Position numbers and translations under genes: made by a program
Part shown: piece after piece, positions 27,078-35,898 of the stretch
Layout: every line of letters starts with the position of its first letter
Numbering within the stretch: position 1 is the first letter of the stretch
From: Rhodothermus sp.
GTDB taxonomy: Bacteria > Bacteroidota > Rhodothermia > Rhodothermales > Rhodothermaceae
Assembly: GCA_015487635.1 (NCBI GenBank)
Contig: WFPM01000189.1
Location: 1-37,666 of the forward strand
DNA length: 37,666 bases
Direction: 5' to 3'
The notes under the pieces: model-generated
Seen by the model: only the letters and a program-made list of their open reading frames with translations
What the model was told of the DNA's origin: nothing
Databases searched by the model: none

Positions 27078-30000
27078 TTACCGTCGCACGACAAAAAATC
27101 GAGGCGTGTCGTCGTTACGGGCCACCAGAATCAGCGGGGGCCGGCCCGGCCGTGCCAGCTTCTGGATGTCCCGCACCTCACCCCGCACGAAAAAGCCGCT
27201 GTCGCGGGGCGTCACCGCCGTGAAGCGGCCGGTCCCGTCGCCCCTGAGCCAGAGGCCGTAAGTCGCTTCCATCAGGCCCAGACTGGTCTGCGCCCAGCGG
27301 AAGTTACCCCCGGCCAGCACGTCCAGGTGGCCGTCGCCGTCAAAATCATCCACCAGCAACCCGTAGAGCGGGGCCCATTGCGCCTCGGGCGGGAGTGGAT
27401 GCAGGCGGAAGCGTCCCGCTCCGAGGTTTTCAACGTACAGACTGCGCAATTCCCGGACTTCCAGCACAATGGCTCCTTCCAGTTCGGCCGGCTTCAGGAA
27501 GTCCTCCAGCATCATGCGGGCATAGGCGGCATGTGAGGGAATACGGCCGCTCAGGAAGGGCAACTGGCCGAGCACTTCCCGGCGCAGGTTCAAGGGACGA
27601 TGCCGGAGACCGACCTCCGTGCTTTCGGGACGGGCCAGCAGGTGGTCGGCAAAGCCGTTTCGGTCGAAGTCTTTCACGAAGAGCCGGAGCGGACTGTCCG
27701 GCGAGGCTTTCAGCGGCGTGTTCAGGCCCAGGTTGGTGGCGATGAAGTCCGGATCGCTGTCGCCGTCGAAGTCGGCCACGGCCAACCGGTGCCAGATGCC
27801 CGAGGTTTCAGCCAGATCGGACAGCTCCCAGCGTTCCAGCCGTCCACCGCCGGCGTTCCTGAAAATCGTGAGCGGCATCCACTCACCCACGATGAGCAGA
27901 TCGAGCCGGCCGTCGCCGTCGAAGTCGGCCCAGGCCGCATCGGTAACCATGCCGATGCGGGACAGGCCGGGCGCCAGCGTTTCGGTAACGTTTGTAAAAT
28001 GCCCGCGGCCGTTGTTCTGCAGCAGGAGGCTTTCAGGCGCCATGCCGTAGAACCAGGGTTCGATGCGGCCGCCGACGAACAGATCGATGTCGCCGTCGCC
28101 ATCGTAGTCGGCGGCCGCGACGGGTCCGCCGCTGCTACGAATGCGGGGCAGGCGATCCGTCGCCTTCCGGAAGCGCCCGTGGCCGTCGTTCAGGTACAGC
28201 CGATCCTGGAGCGCCGGTGCCCGGGGTGCGTAGGCGTTGCCGCCGCTGACCACATACAGGTCCAGATCGCCGTCGCCATCCGCATCAAAAAACGCGGCAC
28301 CCAGGTCTTCCGAGAGCGCATCGGCAGCAAACAGTGCCTCGTTGGTGCGCACAAACCGACCGTCGGGCTGCTGCACGAAGAGCACGCCGGGAAAGCCTTT
28401 GGCTCCGCCGATGTAGAAATCGTCGCGGCCATCGCCGTTCACGTCGCCTATGGCTACCCGGGGTCCTTCGCGCGAGCGCATCCAGGGCATGAGTCCTTCG
28501 CGCAGAAAGTCCACAAAGTTATCCTCCTGATGCCGGTAATCGAGTGCCACCTGGGCCGTCACGTCGGCAAAACGCGGCGTTGCCCGCGTCGGCAATAGCG
28601 GCAGCTCCGGCTGCCCTTCCACGGCCTCTTCCTGCCGAAAAACCAGCCGCCGGTCGGCCGCCACGCGGCGGCGCACTTCGTGGCGGCCGTCGGGCCAGAC
28701 CACAACCACGGCATCGACCGTGTTGTGCGGGCCCAGCCCGAAGGTCAGCACCGGATCCACCGACGACTGGAAGCCCCGGTTGGGCATCTGCTCCTGGTAA
28801 AAGCGCTGATTTCTGACCAGCACGGTCACCTGCGCGCCGATGCCCTGCGTGTTGGGCGGCGTGCCGATCAGCTGCACCTGCAGAAAATGCCCGCCGGATT
28901 GCTCACGCGCCTGGTTGCGGTAGACGCGGACCGGACCGTTCACATCGTTGACGATCAGGTCCAGATCGCCGTCACCATCCAGATCGCCGTAAGCGGCTCC
29001 GCTGGAGAAGCCCGGCCGCGCAAGTCCCCATTTGCGCGCACGGTTCGTGAAGGTGCGGTCGCCGTTGTTGTGGAACGCGTAGTTCGGCAGTGGATGTGAG
29101 GGCATTCTCCGGATCAGCGCCAGGTAATCGACCCCTTCCTCCCGGATCACCGCCCGCATCGTCTCTTCGGCCGAAAGGTACTCAAGGTAATCCTGATCGA
29201 TTACATCCCAGAAGATGCCGTTGGCTACGAAGATGTCTTTATAGCCATCCAGGTCGGCATCGAAGATCAGCGCGGCCCAGCTCCAGTCGGTGGCGGCCAC
29301 GCCGGCCCACATGCCGATTTCGCTGAAGGTACCGTCTCTGTTGTTATATTGGAGCGTGTTGCGGGTAAACTGGTGGTAGAAGCCATTTTCCACCTTGGTC
29401 TGATAGAGTTGCCAGCCCTCGAAGGTGGTGGTGGTTTTCAGGCGGACATCGTCTTCAGGCAGCATGTCCGTCACGAACAGCTCCGGGAAGCCGTCGTTGT
29501 CGATATCGGCCGCATCGGCACCCATGGACGAGAGGCTGATCGACGCCATCGCGTCTTCCAGCACCTCCCGGAAGGTGCCATCCCCCTGGTTCAGGTAGAG
29601 GTAATCGCGTTCAAAAAAGTCGTTGGAGACATAGATATCGGGCCAGCCGTCGCGATTGAGGTCGGCCACGGTCACGCCGAGCCCGAAGGCGATCTCCGGT
29701 CCGTAGATGCCGGCCTCGGCGCTGACGTCCACGAAGCGGCCGCCGTCATTGCGGTAGAGGCGGTCGCCCCCCTCGTGATTACGTTCGTGGCGCGTGTTGC
29801 GAAAGTCCAGGCTGATGATCGGCCGCATAGAGTTGTTCAGGACGTAGACGTCCAGGTCGCCATCCCGGTCGTAGTCGAAGAAGGCGGCATGGACCGAAAA
29901 GCCCGTATCGGCCAGGCCCAGTTCGGCCGCCGCTTCCCGGAAATGCGGGATGCCGTTTTCGTCGGGCCCCAGGTTCAGATAGAGCTCGTTGGCACGGAGG

Positions 30001-30440
30001 CTGTCAGCAAACGGTCCGGCATGGCATACATACAGATCGGGCCATCCGTTGCCGTCCACGTCGGCCACAGCCACGCCGGTGGTCCAGGGTTTTGTGCCGG
30101 CCACGCCGGCCGTTTCGGTGACGTCCTCGAAGCGCCAGTTGCCTCGGTTCAGATAGAGCCGGTTGGCGCTCTGGTTGGCCGTCAGGAAGACGTCCAACTG
30201 TCCGTCGCCGTTGAAGTCGGCCAGTCCGACCCCTCCCCCGTTATAGAAGTTGCGGTAGATGAAAACGTTGAACTCCTGCGTTTCGCGCAGGCGGTTTTCG
30301 AAGCGGATGCCTGTCTGCCGGGGGGATAGTTCTGCAAACAGCGCATCGGCGGGCACGCCGGGCTTGCGACACCCCCCCAACACCAGCAACCCCAGCAGGC
30401 CGAGGTTCCGGAAACCGCGCAGCAAGAAGCGATGCATCAT
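27078..30440 (-). CDS. Large VCBS/FG-GAP lipoprotein with ASPIC/UnbV domain, VCBS1
   Basis: A 1120-residue lipoprotein (lipobox VLGGC, Cys24) and the first gene of the VCBS-cytochrome operon. Propeller 1 occupies about 65-510 (DFNGDGQLD, DVDGNGWPD, DYDRDGDLD, DLNRDGWPD, DLDGDGDLD), the ASPIC/UnbV module about 530-610 (GIGAQVTVLV...LTFGLGPHNTVDAVVVVWPDG), and propeller 2 about 650-1110 (DVNGDGRDD, DADGDGDLD, DYDGDGDID, DFDGDGRLD, DFDGDGHLD). An ATG one codon downstream (30437) is an equally good start. No strong Shine-Dalgarno is visible. Its leader lies inside element B, whose terminal repeat begins 6 bp from the start codon. Confidence 0.92.
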   Translation of the reverse strand: MMHRFLLRGFRNLGLLGLLVLGGCRKPGVPADALFAELSPRQTGIRFENRLRETQEFNVFIYRNFYNGGGVGLADFNGDGQLDVFLTANQSANRLYLNRGNWRFEDVTETAGVAGTKPWTTGVAVADVDGNGWPDLYVCHAGPFADSLRANELYLNLGPDENGIPHFREAAAELGLADTGFSVHAAFFDYDRDGDLDVYVLNNSMRPIISLDFRNTRHERNHEGGDRLYRNDGGRFVDVSAEAGIYGPEIAFGLGVTVADLNRDGWPDIYVSNDFFERDYLYLNQGDGTFREVLEDAMASISLSSMGADAADIDNDGFPELFVTDMLPEDDVRLKTTTTFEGWQLYQTKVENGFYHQFTRNTLQYNNRDGTFSEIGMWAGVAATDWSWAALIFDADLDGYKDIFVANGIFWDVIDQDYLEYLSAEETMRAVIREEGVDYLALIRRMPSHPLPNYAFHNNGDRTFTNRARKWGLARPGFSSGAAYGDLDGDGDLDLIVNDVNGPVRVYRNQAREQSGGHFLQVQLIGTPPNTQGIGAQVTVLVRNQRFYQEQMPNRGFQSSVDPVLTFGLGPHNTVDAVVVVWPDGRHEVRRRVAADRRLVFRQEEAVEGQPELPLLPTRATPRFADVTAQVALDYRHQEDNFVDFLREGLMPWMRSREGPRVAIGDVNGDGRDDFYIGGAKGFPGVLFVQQPDGRFVRTNEALFAADALSEDLGAAFFDADGDGDLDLYVVSGGNAYAPRAPALQDRLYLNDGHGRFRKATDRLPRIRSSGGPVAAADYDGDGDIDLFVGGRIEPWFYGMAPESLLLQNNGRGHFTNVTETLAPGLSRIGMVTDAAWADFDGDGRLDLLIVGEWMPLTIFRNAGGGRLERWELSDLAETSGIWHRLAVADFDGDSDPDFIATNLGLNTPLKASPDSPLRLFVKDFDRNGFADHLLARPESTEVGLRHRPLNLRREVLGQLPFLSGRIPSHAAYARMMLEDFLKPAELEGAIVLEVRELRSLYVENLGAGRFRLHPLPPEAQWAPLYGLLVDDFDGDGHLDVLAGGNFRWAQTSLGLMEATYGLWLRGDGTGRFTAVTPRDSGFFVRGEVRDIQKLARPGRPPLILVARNDDTPRFFVVRR

Positions 30441-30445
30441 GCCTA

Positions 30446-30929
30446 ATATGTGATCGCTGATTTACCGGTGCATGATGTGGCCCCCATCCCGTGTGCCGGG
30501 CATAGTCCGGCACATACGACAGGGCAGCCACCGCGGTCCGCCCCTACTTGGTGGGGGCGTCGTCGTGAGTCTGGTAGGTGCCTCCTCTCTGCCCGAAGTG
30601 CGCGATGCCACCCCCCAACGCCGGCTTCCCGAATGTCGGCGCCGGCAACCAGCAGGAGCCACCCTCCCCCTCCCCCTTCCCCCTCTCTGGCAGGGAGGGA
30701 GAAGCACCTGAGGGAACGCCTCGACACTGCAACACGCGCGGGCGCCTGCCTCCACCGCCCGCCGTAGCCTGTAGACACCGCTCCCCCTTGTAGGAGGAGC
30801 TGGCCCGAAGGGCATAAGGGGGGCATGGGAGCCTCTTCCGAGGCTGCCATGATGCGCGTGCGATCAGCGCCCGAAGGGCATAAGGGGGTCATGGGAGGCC
30901 GCTGCACCATGATATCCCGGAAATCATAT
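30446..30929. mobile_element. Element B: 484-bp MITE-like element related to element A
   Basis: The right end (30903-30929, starting TGCACCATGATATCC) matches the right end of element A at 23 of 27 positions. The left end (30446-30472, ending GGTGCA) is a weaker inverted copy (17 of 27). Inside are: hairpin TGTGCCGG/CCGGCACA at 30492-30514; the degenerate CTCTCTGG-CAGGGAG stem; AGCCTC-TTCC-GAGGCT at 30830-30845; and a 29-bp direct duplication (30803-30831 and 30869-30897, one mismatch) beginning GCCCGAAGGGCATAAGG. That duplication partly explains why B is longer than A. No transposase frame. It lies between the susD terminator and VCBS1. Confidence 0.58.
30803..30897. repeat. 29-bp internal direct repeat in element B
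   Basis: Copies at 30803-30831 and 30869-30897 differ at one position, 66 bp apart start to start. Between them is the AGCCTC-TTCC-GAGGCT hairpin. The second copy, not the first, has GGGGGTCATGGGAGGCCG leading into the terminal repeat, as in element A, so the first copy is probably a duplication. Confidence 0.7.
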
Positions 30930-30951
30930 GAATCTCGAACAGCTTTGCCCC

Positions 30952-31000
30952 AAAGAAAACACCGCCGGAGCGCTGCTGCAAGGCAGCACCCCGGCGGTGT
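30952..31000 (-). terminator. Intrinsic terminator after susD
   Basis: Reading the minus strand downstream of the susD stop: ACACCGCCGG, a loop with an inner GCTGC/GCAGC stem, then CCGGCGGTGT followed by TTTCTTT. The 10-bp GC-rich stem plus T-tract is a classic rho-independent terminator. It implies that at least part of the susCD transcript ends before the VCBS operon. Confidence 0.8.
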
Positions 31001-31024
31001 GAGGTCGCACTTCTTATTGGACCA

Positions 31025-32647
31025 TTAATAGCCCGGATTCTGAACCAGGTTCGGATTGGCGTCGAGTTGCTGCTGCGGAATGGGAAGCAACAACACTTTC
31101 GGATCACTTTGCGGCTTGAACTGGTAGGCCCGCGTGAACTTGCCGTGGCGAATCAGGTCCTGCCGCCGCTTGGCTTCCCAGGTAAATTCAAAGAGTCGTT
31201 CATTCAGGATGGCCTCCCGCATCGCCTCCTTGGTGGGATAGTCGGCGAGACTGATCGGCTTGTCCGGCTCGAAGACCCGGTTCCGTACAGCGTTGATCAG
31301 ATCCACCACCTCCTGCGTTGGGCCGTTCAGTTCATTGAGCGCTTCGGCCTTGATCAAATACATCTCGGGGAGTCGGAACCAGGCATAGTCGTTGCCGTGG
31401 TCCCCGCCCACGTGGTTCGGGTCAGGCCCGTACTTGAGCACGCGCACGCCCTCGTATTCGGTCGCATTGAAGATATTCTGGATCTCCGGGGTATAGACCA
31501 GCGGGTTGCCTGCTCGGTCGGTCAGCGGCTCGCCCTGCGAGTAGCACTGGCGTCCGATGCAGTTGCCGCGCGGCTCGGCATACTGCTGTCCGACCAGAAA
31601 GATGGTTTTCCGCAGGTCGTCGTCGTCGAACATGTTGTAGGTTTCGGCCAGAATCGCGTGGCCGTTCCAGGGCGACGGCTCCAGTTGGAAATAATGGAGC
31701 GTCCGCATCTGGAAGTTCATCCCCAGCCCGGGTTCGGGCAGATGCTGCGTGGCAAAGATAATCTCCGGTGAGTTTTCGTTGTTGGGCAGGAAGTTCTGGA
31801 ACCATTCCTCCCCTTCGGCCAGCCGGAAATAGCCGGAGTTGATCACGTTGTCGGCGTGCTGGACGGCTGCCTGGCAGGCATTCTGCCCGCCGCTGGTCTG
31901 CACATCCATGCAGGAGTTATAGCCGTTCGGATCCAGCTCAGTGCTGTTCTTCGTGAAGACCCCGGCATTCAGGTACAGGCTGGCCAGCAACGCTTCGGCC
32001 ACCCACTTTGTTACGCGCCCCGGCAGCGGAGGCGTCTCCGGCAGGTTATCACGGGCAAACAGCAGTTCACTTTCTACGAAGCGGAAGACTTTGTCTCGCG
32101 GCTCCGTGGCCGGCGGGTTATTGGGGTCTACAACAAACTCATCATCGCCCACAATAGGCACATTGCCGAAAAGATCCAGCAGGAAATAGTAATAGAGAGC
32201 CCGAAGCAGGCGCACTTCGGCTTCCAGTTGTGCCTCGTTGGGTGCTTCAATTTCCTGCAAGGTCTGGAGCAGCCCGTTCGCACGGGCAATGCCGGTATAC
32301 AGGTCCACCCAGGCGCCATTGAAGTCCACCTGCGTGGGCTGGAAATTATGTTCATGCAGGTTAAGCCAGCGGCGGTCGTCGAACCAGTCCTGCCCGCGCG
32401 TCGGCACCACCGTCTCATCAGTGGTGACCTGGCTCATCGTCCAGTAGCTCCACTCCAGCGCCCGCAGTTGCGCATAGATGGGTGCCAGGGCGGCGGTGAT
32501 TTCCTTGTCGGTTTTGTAGAACTTATCCGGCGTGATCACCGAGAAGGTCTCCTCACTCAGATCCGTACAGCCGCTAAGCAGCAGGAACGCCAGTAAGGTC
32601 CATCCTGCAACCCGCCGCCCGTTGCGATTCCAGCGAATCATGGCCAT
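31025..32647 (-). CDS. susD: SusD/RagB-family outer-membrane substrate-binding lipoprotein
   Basis: A 540-residue lipoprotein (lipobox LLLSGC, Cys27), the lid that closes over its SusC transporter. It has the SusD helical TPR scaffold: LYTGIARANGLLQTL, EVRLLRALYYYFLLDLFGNVPIV, the conserved FRLPEMYLIKAEALNELNG and, near the end, NERLFEFTWEAKRRQDLIRHGKF. Four extra cysteines (NSC...NAC and RGNCIGRQC) are unusual for the family and may form disulfides. It starts at ATG 32647 (or 32641), 51 bp after susC. The ligand cannot be deduced; the pair could import glycans, peptides or other oligomers. Confidence 0.94.
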   Translation of the reverse strand: MAMIRWNRNGRRVAGWTLLAFLLLSGCTDLSEETFSVITPDKFYKTDKEITAALAPIYAQLRALEWSYWTMSQVTTDETVVPTRGQDWFDDRRWLNLHEHNFQPTQVDFNGAWVDLYTGIARANGLLQTLQEIEAPNEAQLEAEVRLLRALYYYFLLDLFGNVPIVGDDEFVVDPNNPPATEPRDKVFRFVESELLFARDNLPETPPLPGRVTKWVAEALLASLYLNAGVFTKNSTELDPNGYNSCMDVQTSGGQNACQAAVQHADNVINSGYFRLAEGEEWFQNFLPNNENSPEIIFATQHLPEPGLGMNFQMRTLHYFQLEPSPWNGHAILAETYNMFDDDDLRKTIFLVGQQYAEPRGNCIGRQCYSQGEPLTDRAGNPLVYTPEIQNIFNATEYEGVRVLKYGPDPNHVGGDHGNDYAWFRLPEMYLIKAEALNELNGPTQEVVDLINAVRNRVFEPDKPISLADYPTKEAMREAILNERLFEFTWEAKRRQDLIRHGKFTRAYQFKPQSDPKVLLLPIPQQQLDANPNLVQNPGY

Positions 32648-32698
32648 GGTATGCTGAACGTTTGGTCGTCTGCGTCCTTTGCGAGTCTATCTGTCTGG

Positions 32699-35600
32699 TT
32701 AGAAGCCCAGGCTGATACCCAGCGTAAAGCTCCGGGCCCGCGGGTACTGGGCATAGTCGATGCCCAGCGAAGCCAGGCCGGCATTGATATTAACTTCGGG
32801 ATCGTACCCCGAGTAGGGCGTGATCACCAGCAGGTTCTGGCCGGTGACGTAGATGCGGGCCCGCCGCACATAGCGGCCCCAGAGGCCTCCCAGATTCCGG
32901 AAGGTGTAGCCGATCGTCACATTGTCTACCCGGAGGAAGGAGCCGTCCTCGATCCAGCGCGAGGAGTAGATGGCCGGCTCATCCAGGGCATCCGGATCGT
33001 CAAGAGCCGCTTTCAGGAAGTTCTGGTTCTGGAGCACGGCGCTCTTCGTCTGGTAGACCAGCGCCGTGTTGTTGAAGACGTCGCGGCCCTGTTCGCCCCG
33101 GATAAAGATGTTGATGTCGAAGTTGCCCCAGTAGATGTTGGTCCGGAAGCCGTAGGTGAAGTCCGGCTGGGCATTGCCGATGATCGTGCGGTCGGCGTCC
33201 GTGATCTGACCATCACCGTTGAGGTCGCGGAACTTCTGACGACCGTTTTCTACGCCTTCGAAGATCCAGCCATAGAAGGTACCCACTGGCTCTCCGGGAA
33301 TCAGACGCTGGGCGAACGTACCGGACTGCCCGCGTCCGCTGACCACACCCGTTACGATGAACTCATGGGGTCCAAGGCTGACCACTTCGTTTCGGTTCGT
33401 GCTAAAGACCAGCCCCAAGAGCACGCTCAGGTTAGGCCGGTCAACGGCCAGTGCGTCGAGCGACAGCTCGAAGCCCCGGTTGCGCGTCTTACCGATGTTT
33501 TCGATCCGCGTAGGCACCGGCGCCGGCTGGGGCACGGGAATTTCCAGCAACAGATTGCTGGTATTCTTGACATAGTACTCGATGGTACCGGAGAGCTTAC
33601 CATTGAACAGGTCGTAGTCCAGGCCGATGTTGAATGTGGCCGTTTCCTCCCACTTCAGATCCGGGTTTGCATAATTAATCGGTGCAAAGCCGGTATAGGC
33701 CGTCTGGTTAAAGACCGCCTGCAGGTCCTGCCGGGCGCCGAGCTGTGCCAGCGACAGGTAGTTGCCGATTTCCTGGCTACCCGTGATCCCATAGCCGATC
33801 TTCAGGCGCAGGTCGGTGAGCCAGTCCAGTCCCTGCATGAAGGGCTCGGCGCTCAGCCGCCAGGCCCCGGAAATAGCAGGGAACAGGGCCCATTTGTTGC
33901 CTTCCCCGAAGCGTGAGGAGCCATCGTAGCGAAGCACGCCGGTCAGGTAGTACTTATTCTGATAACTGTAGTTAAGGCGTGTAAAGAAAGAAACCAGCCG
34001 GCTTTTCTCTTTGAAGGAGAACGTTCCTTCTTTAACGAGCTGAGCTCCGGCCTGTACTGCGTTATATGAGGTCGCATCGGTTACGTAGTCGCGACCCTCC
34101 ACGCCGAATTCTTCGGTCATGTACTCGTTGAACTCATAGCCGCCCAGCAACTCCACACTGTGGACCTGGGCGAACATGTTGCGGTAGGTCAGGTAGCTCT
34201 GGAAGGTCAGCGACGAATGCTCTCGGTTGCGCAACAGGGCGCGTCCGCCGAACTCGGCACCGGTCGGGTTCTGCTGCGGGAAGTACTGGCGGCGGCTCGC
34301 CTGCGCTCGATCGGCCCCAAAGTTCACCTTGGCCGTCAACCCGGGCAGCAGATCCAACTCGGCGGCAATGTTGCCCAGAGCCCGCGTGGTCTTGGCAATG
34401 TCTTCAACCTGTTCAGCCATAGCCACCGGGTTGCGCACCGAAGTGCGTCCCTCGGCGACTTCAAAGTACCCATCTGTGGCCGGCGTACCATCCAGGTTGG
34501 TCTCCGAATAGATTGGATAGGTCGGGTTCATCTGGAACACATTCGAGAGCACACCGCCCTCAAAACCGGCCGTCTGGTTATAGGGCAACAGATCGTCGAA
34601 CTGGAACGAGCCGGTCAAGTTGAGCTGCAGACGCAGCCGTCCGTCAAAGGCCTGGTGATCCGCATTCAGGCGGCCCGTCAGCCGCTCCAGCCCCGAATCG
34701 ATCACTTGGCCCTGCTGGTTCAAGTAGCTGACCGAGGCCCGGTAGCGGGTCTGGCTCGTACCGCCCGAAAAGGCCAGGTTGTGGAATTGCGTGATGGCCG
34801 TACGCATGACGGCCTCCTCCCAGTCCGTGTTGGCATTGCCCAGCACATCCCGGGCGCTGGGCGGCAGATTCCCGGCCTGAATCTGCTCTTCCACGAAACG
34901 ACGGTACTCCTCGCCGTTCAGCACGTCCATCTTCTTATAGGGCGAGGCCGCTGTGATGTAGGCGTCATAGTCCACCTGCAGTTGCCCCTGACGGCCTTTT
35001 TTCGTTTCAATCAGAATCACACCGTTGGCGCCACGCGAACCGTAGATCGCCGTGGCTGCTGCGTCTTTGAGGACCGTGATCGACTCAATGTCGTTCGGAT
35101 TGATCAGACTCAGCGGGTTACGCGGCGGAGGAGGTGCTCCGTTGACTCCGGCCCCCTGCGGCATGAGCGGCACGTTGTCAATGGGCACGCCGTCGATGAC
35201 GATCAGTGGCTCATTGCTGGCGCTGATGGAGGTGCCGCCGCGCAGCCGGATGTTCAGACCGGCTCCCGGTTCGCCGTTGTTCGAAATAATTGTCAGGCCG
35301 GCCACCCGCCCCTGCAGGAGCTGGTCCGGCGAAATGTAATTGCCCTGGTTGACATCGTCGGCGTTGATGGTGGCCACCGAGCCGGTCACGTCTTCACGCC
35401 GCTGCACCCCGTAACCGACCACCACGATTTCCTGCAGCACCTCGACGGTAGGCTGCATGCGCACGTTGATGACCGTGCGGTCCCCCACGACTTCCTGCAC
35501 CTGCTCGTACCCTACAAACGAAAAGACCAGAACCGCCTCGGGGCCGGGCACTTCGATCTGGTAGCGCCCCTCCACATCGGTGGTCGTTCCGGTCATGGTG

Positions 35601-35755
35601 CCCAGCACCACAATGTTAACACCGGGCAGCGGTTCGCCCGTCGAGGCGTCGGTTACCGTCCCGGTCACCGTGCGCGGTTGCCCGATGGCAACGCTTACAC
35701 CCCAGCATCCAAGCAAAATTCCCAGCCAGAAGCCGCGTGGAAGCAACGTTCTCAT
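32699..35755 (-). CDS. susC: SusC/RagA-family TonB-dependent outer-membrane transporter
   Basis: A 1018-residue protein. The start is the ATG at 35755, which is followed directly by a signal peptide (LPRGFWLGILLGCWGVSVAIG); the frame stays open to 35893 but that part is promoter DNA. After the signal comes the CarboxypepD_reg-like domain (VTGTVTDASTGEPLPGVNI...), the linker EIVVVGYGVQRREDVTGSV, the plug (about 130-250, with LIVIDGVPIDN and ATAIYGSRGANGVILI) and a 22-strand barrel ending in FTLGISLGF. It imports a substrate delivered by SusD using TonB energy. A Bacteroidota promoter and LacI-like palindromes lie upstream. Confidence 0.95.
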   Translation of the reverse strand: MRTLLPRGFWLGILLGCWGVSVAIGQPRTVTGTVTDASTGEPLPGVNIVVLGTMTGTTTDVEGRYQIEVPGPEAVLVFSFVGYEQVQEVVGDRTVINVRMQPTVEVLQEIVVVGYGVQRREDVTGSVATINADDVNQGNYISPDQLLQGRVAGLTIISNNGEPGAGLNIRLRGGTSISASNEPLIVIDGVPIDNVPLMPQGAGVNGAPPPPRNPLSLINPNDIESITVLKDAAATAIYGSRGANGVILIETKKGRQGQLQVDYDAYITAASPYKKMDVLNGEEYRRFVEEQIQAGNLPPSARDVLGNANTDWEEAVMRTAITQFHNLAFSGGTSQTRYRASVSYLNQQGQVIDSGLERLTGRLNADHQAFDGRLRLQLNLTGSFQFDDLLPYNQTAGFEGGVLSNVFQMNPTYPIYSETNLDGTPATDGYFEVAEGRTSVRNPVAMAEQVEDIAKTTRALGNIAAELDLLPGLTAKVNFGADRAQASRRQYFPQQNPTGAEFGGRALLRNREHSSLTFQSYLTYRNMFAQVHSVELLGGYEFNEYMTEEFGVEGRDYVTDATSYNAVQAGAQLVKEGTFSFKEKSRLVSFFTRLNYSYQNKYYLTGVLRYDGSSRFGEGNKWALFPAISGAWRLSAEPFMQGLDWLTDLRLKIGYGITGSQEIGNYLSLAQLGARQDLQAVFNQTAYTGFAPINYANPDLKWEETATFNIGLDYDLFNGKLSGTIEYYVKNTSNLLLEIPVPQPAPVPTRIENIGKTRNRGFELSLDALAVDRPNLSVLLGLVFSTNRNEVVSLGPHEFIVTGVVSGRGQSGTFAQRLIPGEPVGTFYGWIFEGVENGRQKFRDLNGDGQITDADRTIIGNAQPDFTYGFRTNIYWGNFDINIFIRGEQGRDVFNNTALVYQTKSAVLQNQNFLKAALDDPDALDEPAIYSSRWIEDGSFLRVDNVTIGYTFRNLGGLWGRYVRRARIYVTGQNLLVITPYSGYDPEVNINAGLASLGIDYAQYPRARSFTLGISLGF

Positions 35756-35876
35756 AGCAACCCTGCGTTCAAGTTGTTCAGAAACATGCAAGAATTTTCG
35801 CATACTGTGAGACCGCTTCCAAATCTCTGCGCTCTGCAGAGAAAATGCAATCCCTTTTTCAGGGGACACCGCACCA

Positions 35877-35890
35877 TCGAACCGGTTCAA
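35877..35890 (-). promoter_or_regulatory. LacI-type operator candidate in the susC leader
   Basis: TCGAACCGGTTCAA contains a perfect 10-bp palindrome, GAACCGGTTC, centred on CG as in LacI-family operators. It lies just downstream of the predicted transcription start of susC. Confidence 0.45.
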
Positions 35891-35898
35891 CAAAAGTT

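Noticed and set aside
30952-31000. Terminator hairpin as part of element B
   Set aside because: It lies outside the inverted repeat at 30929 and has no counterpart next to element A, so it belongs to susD.
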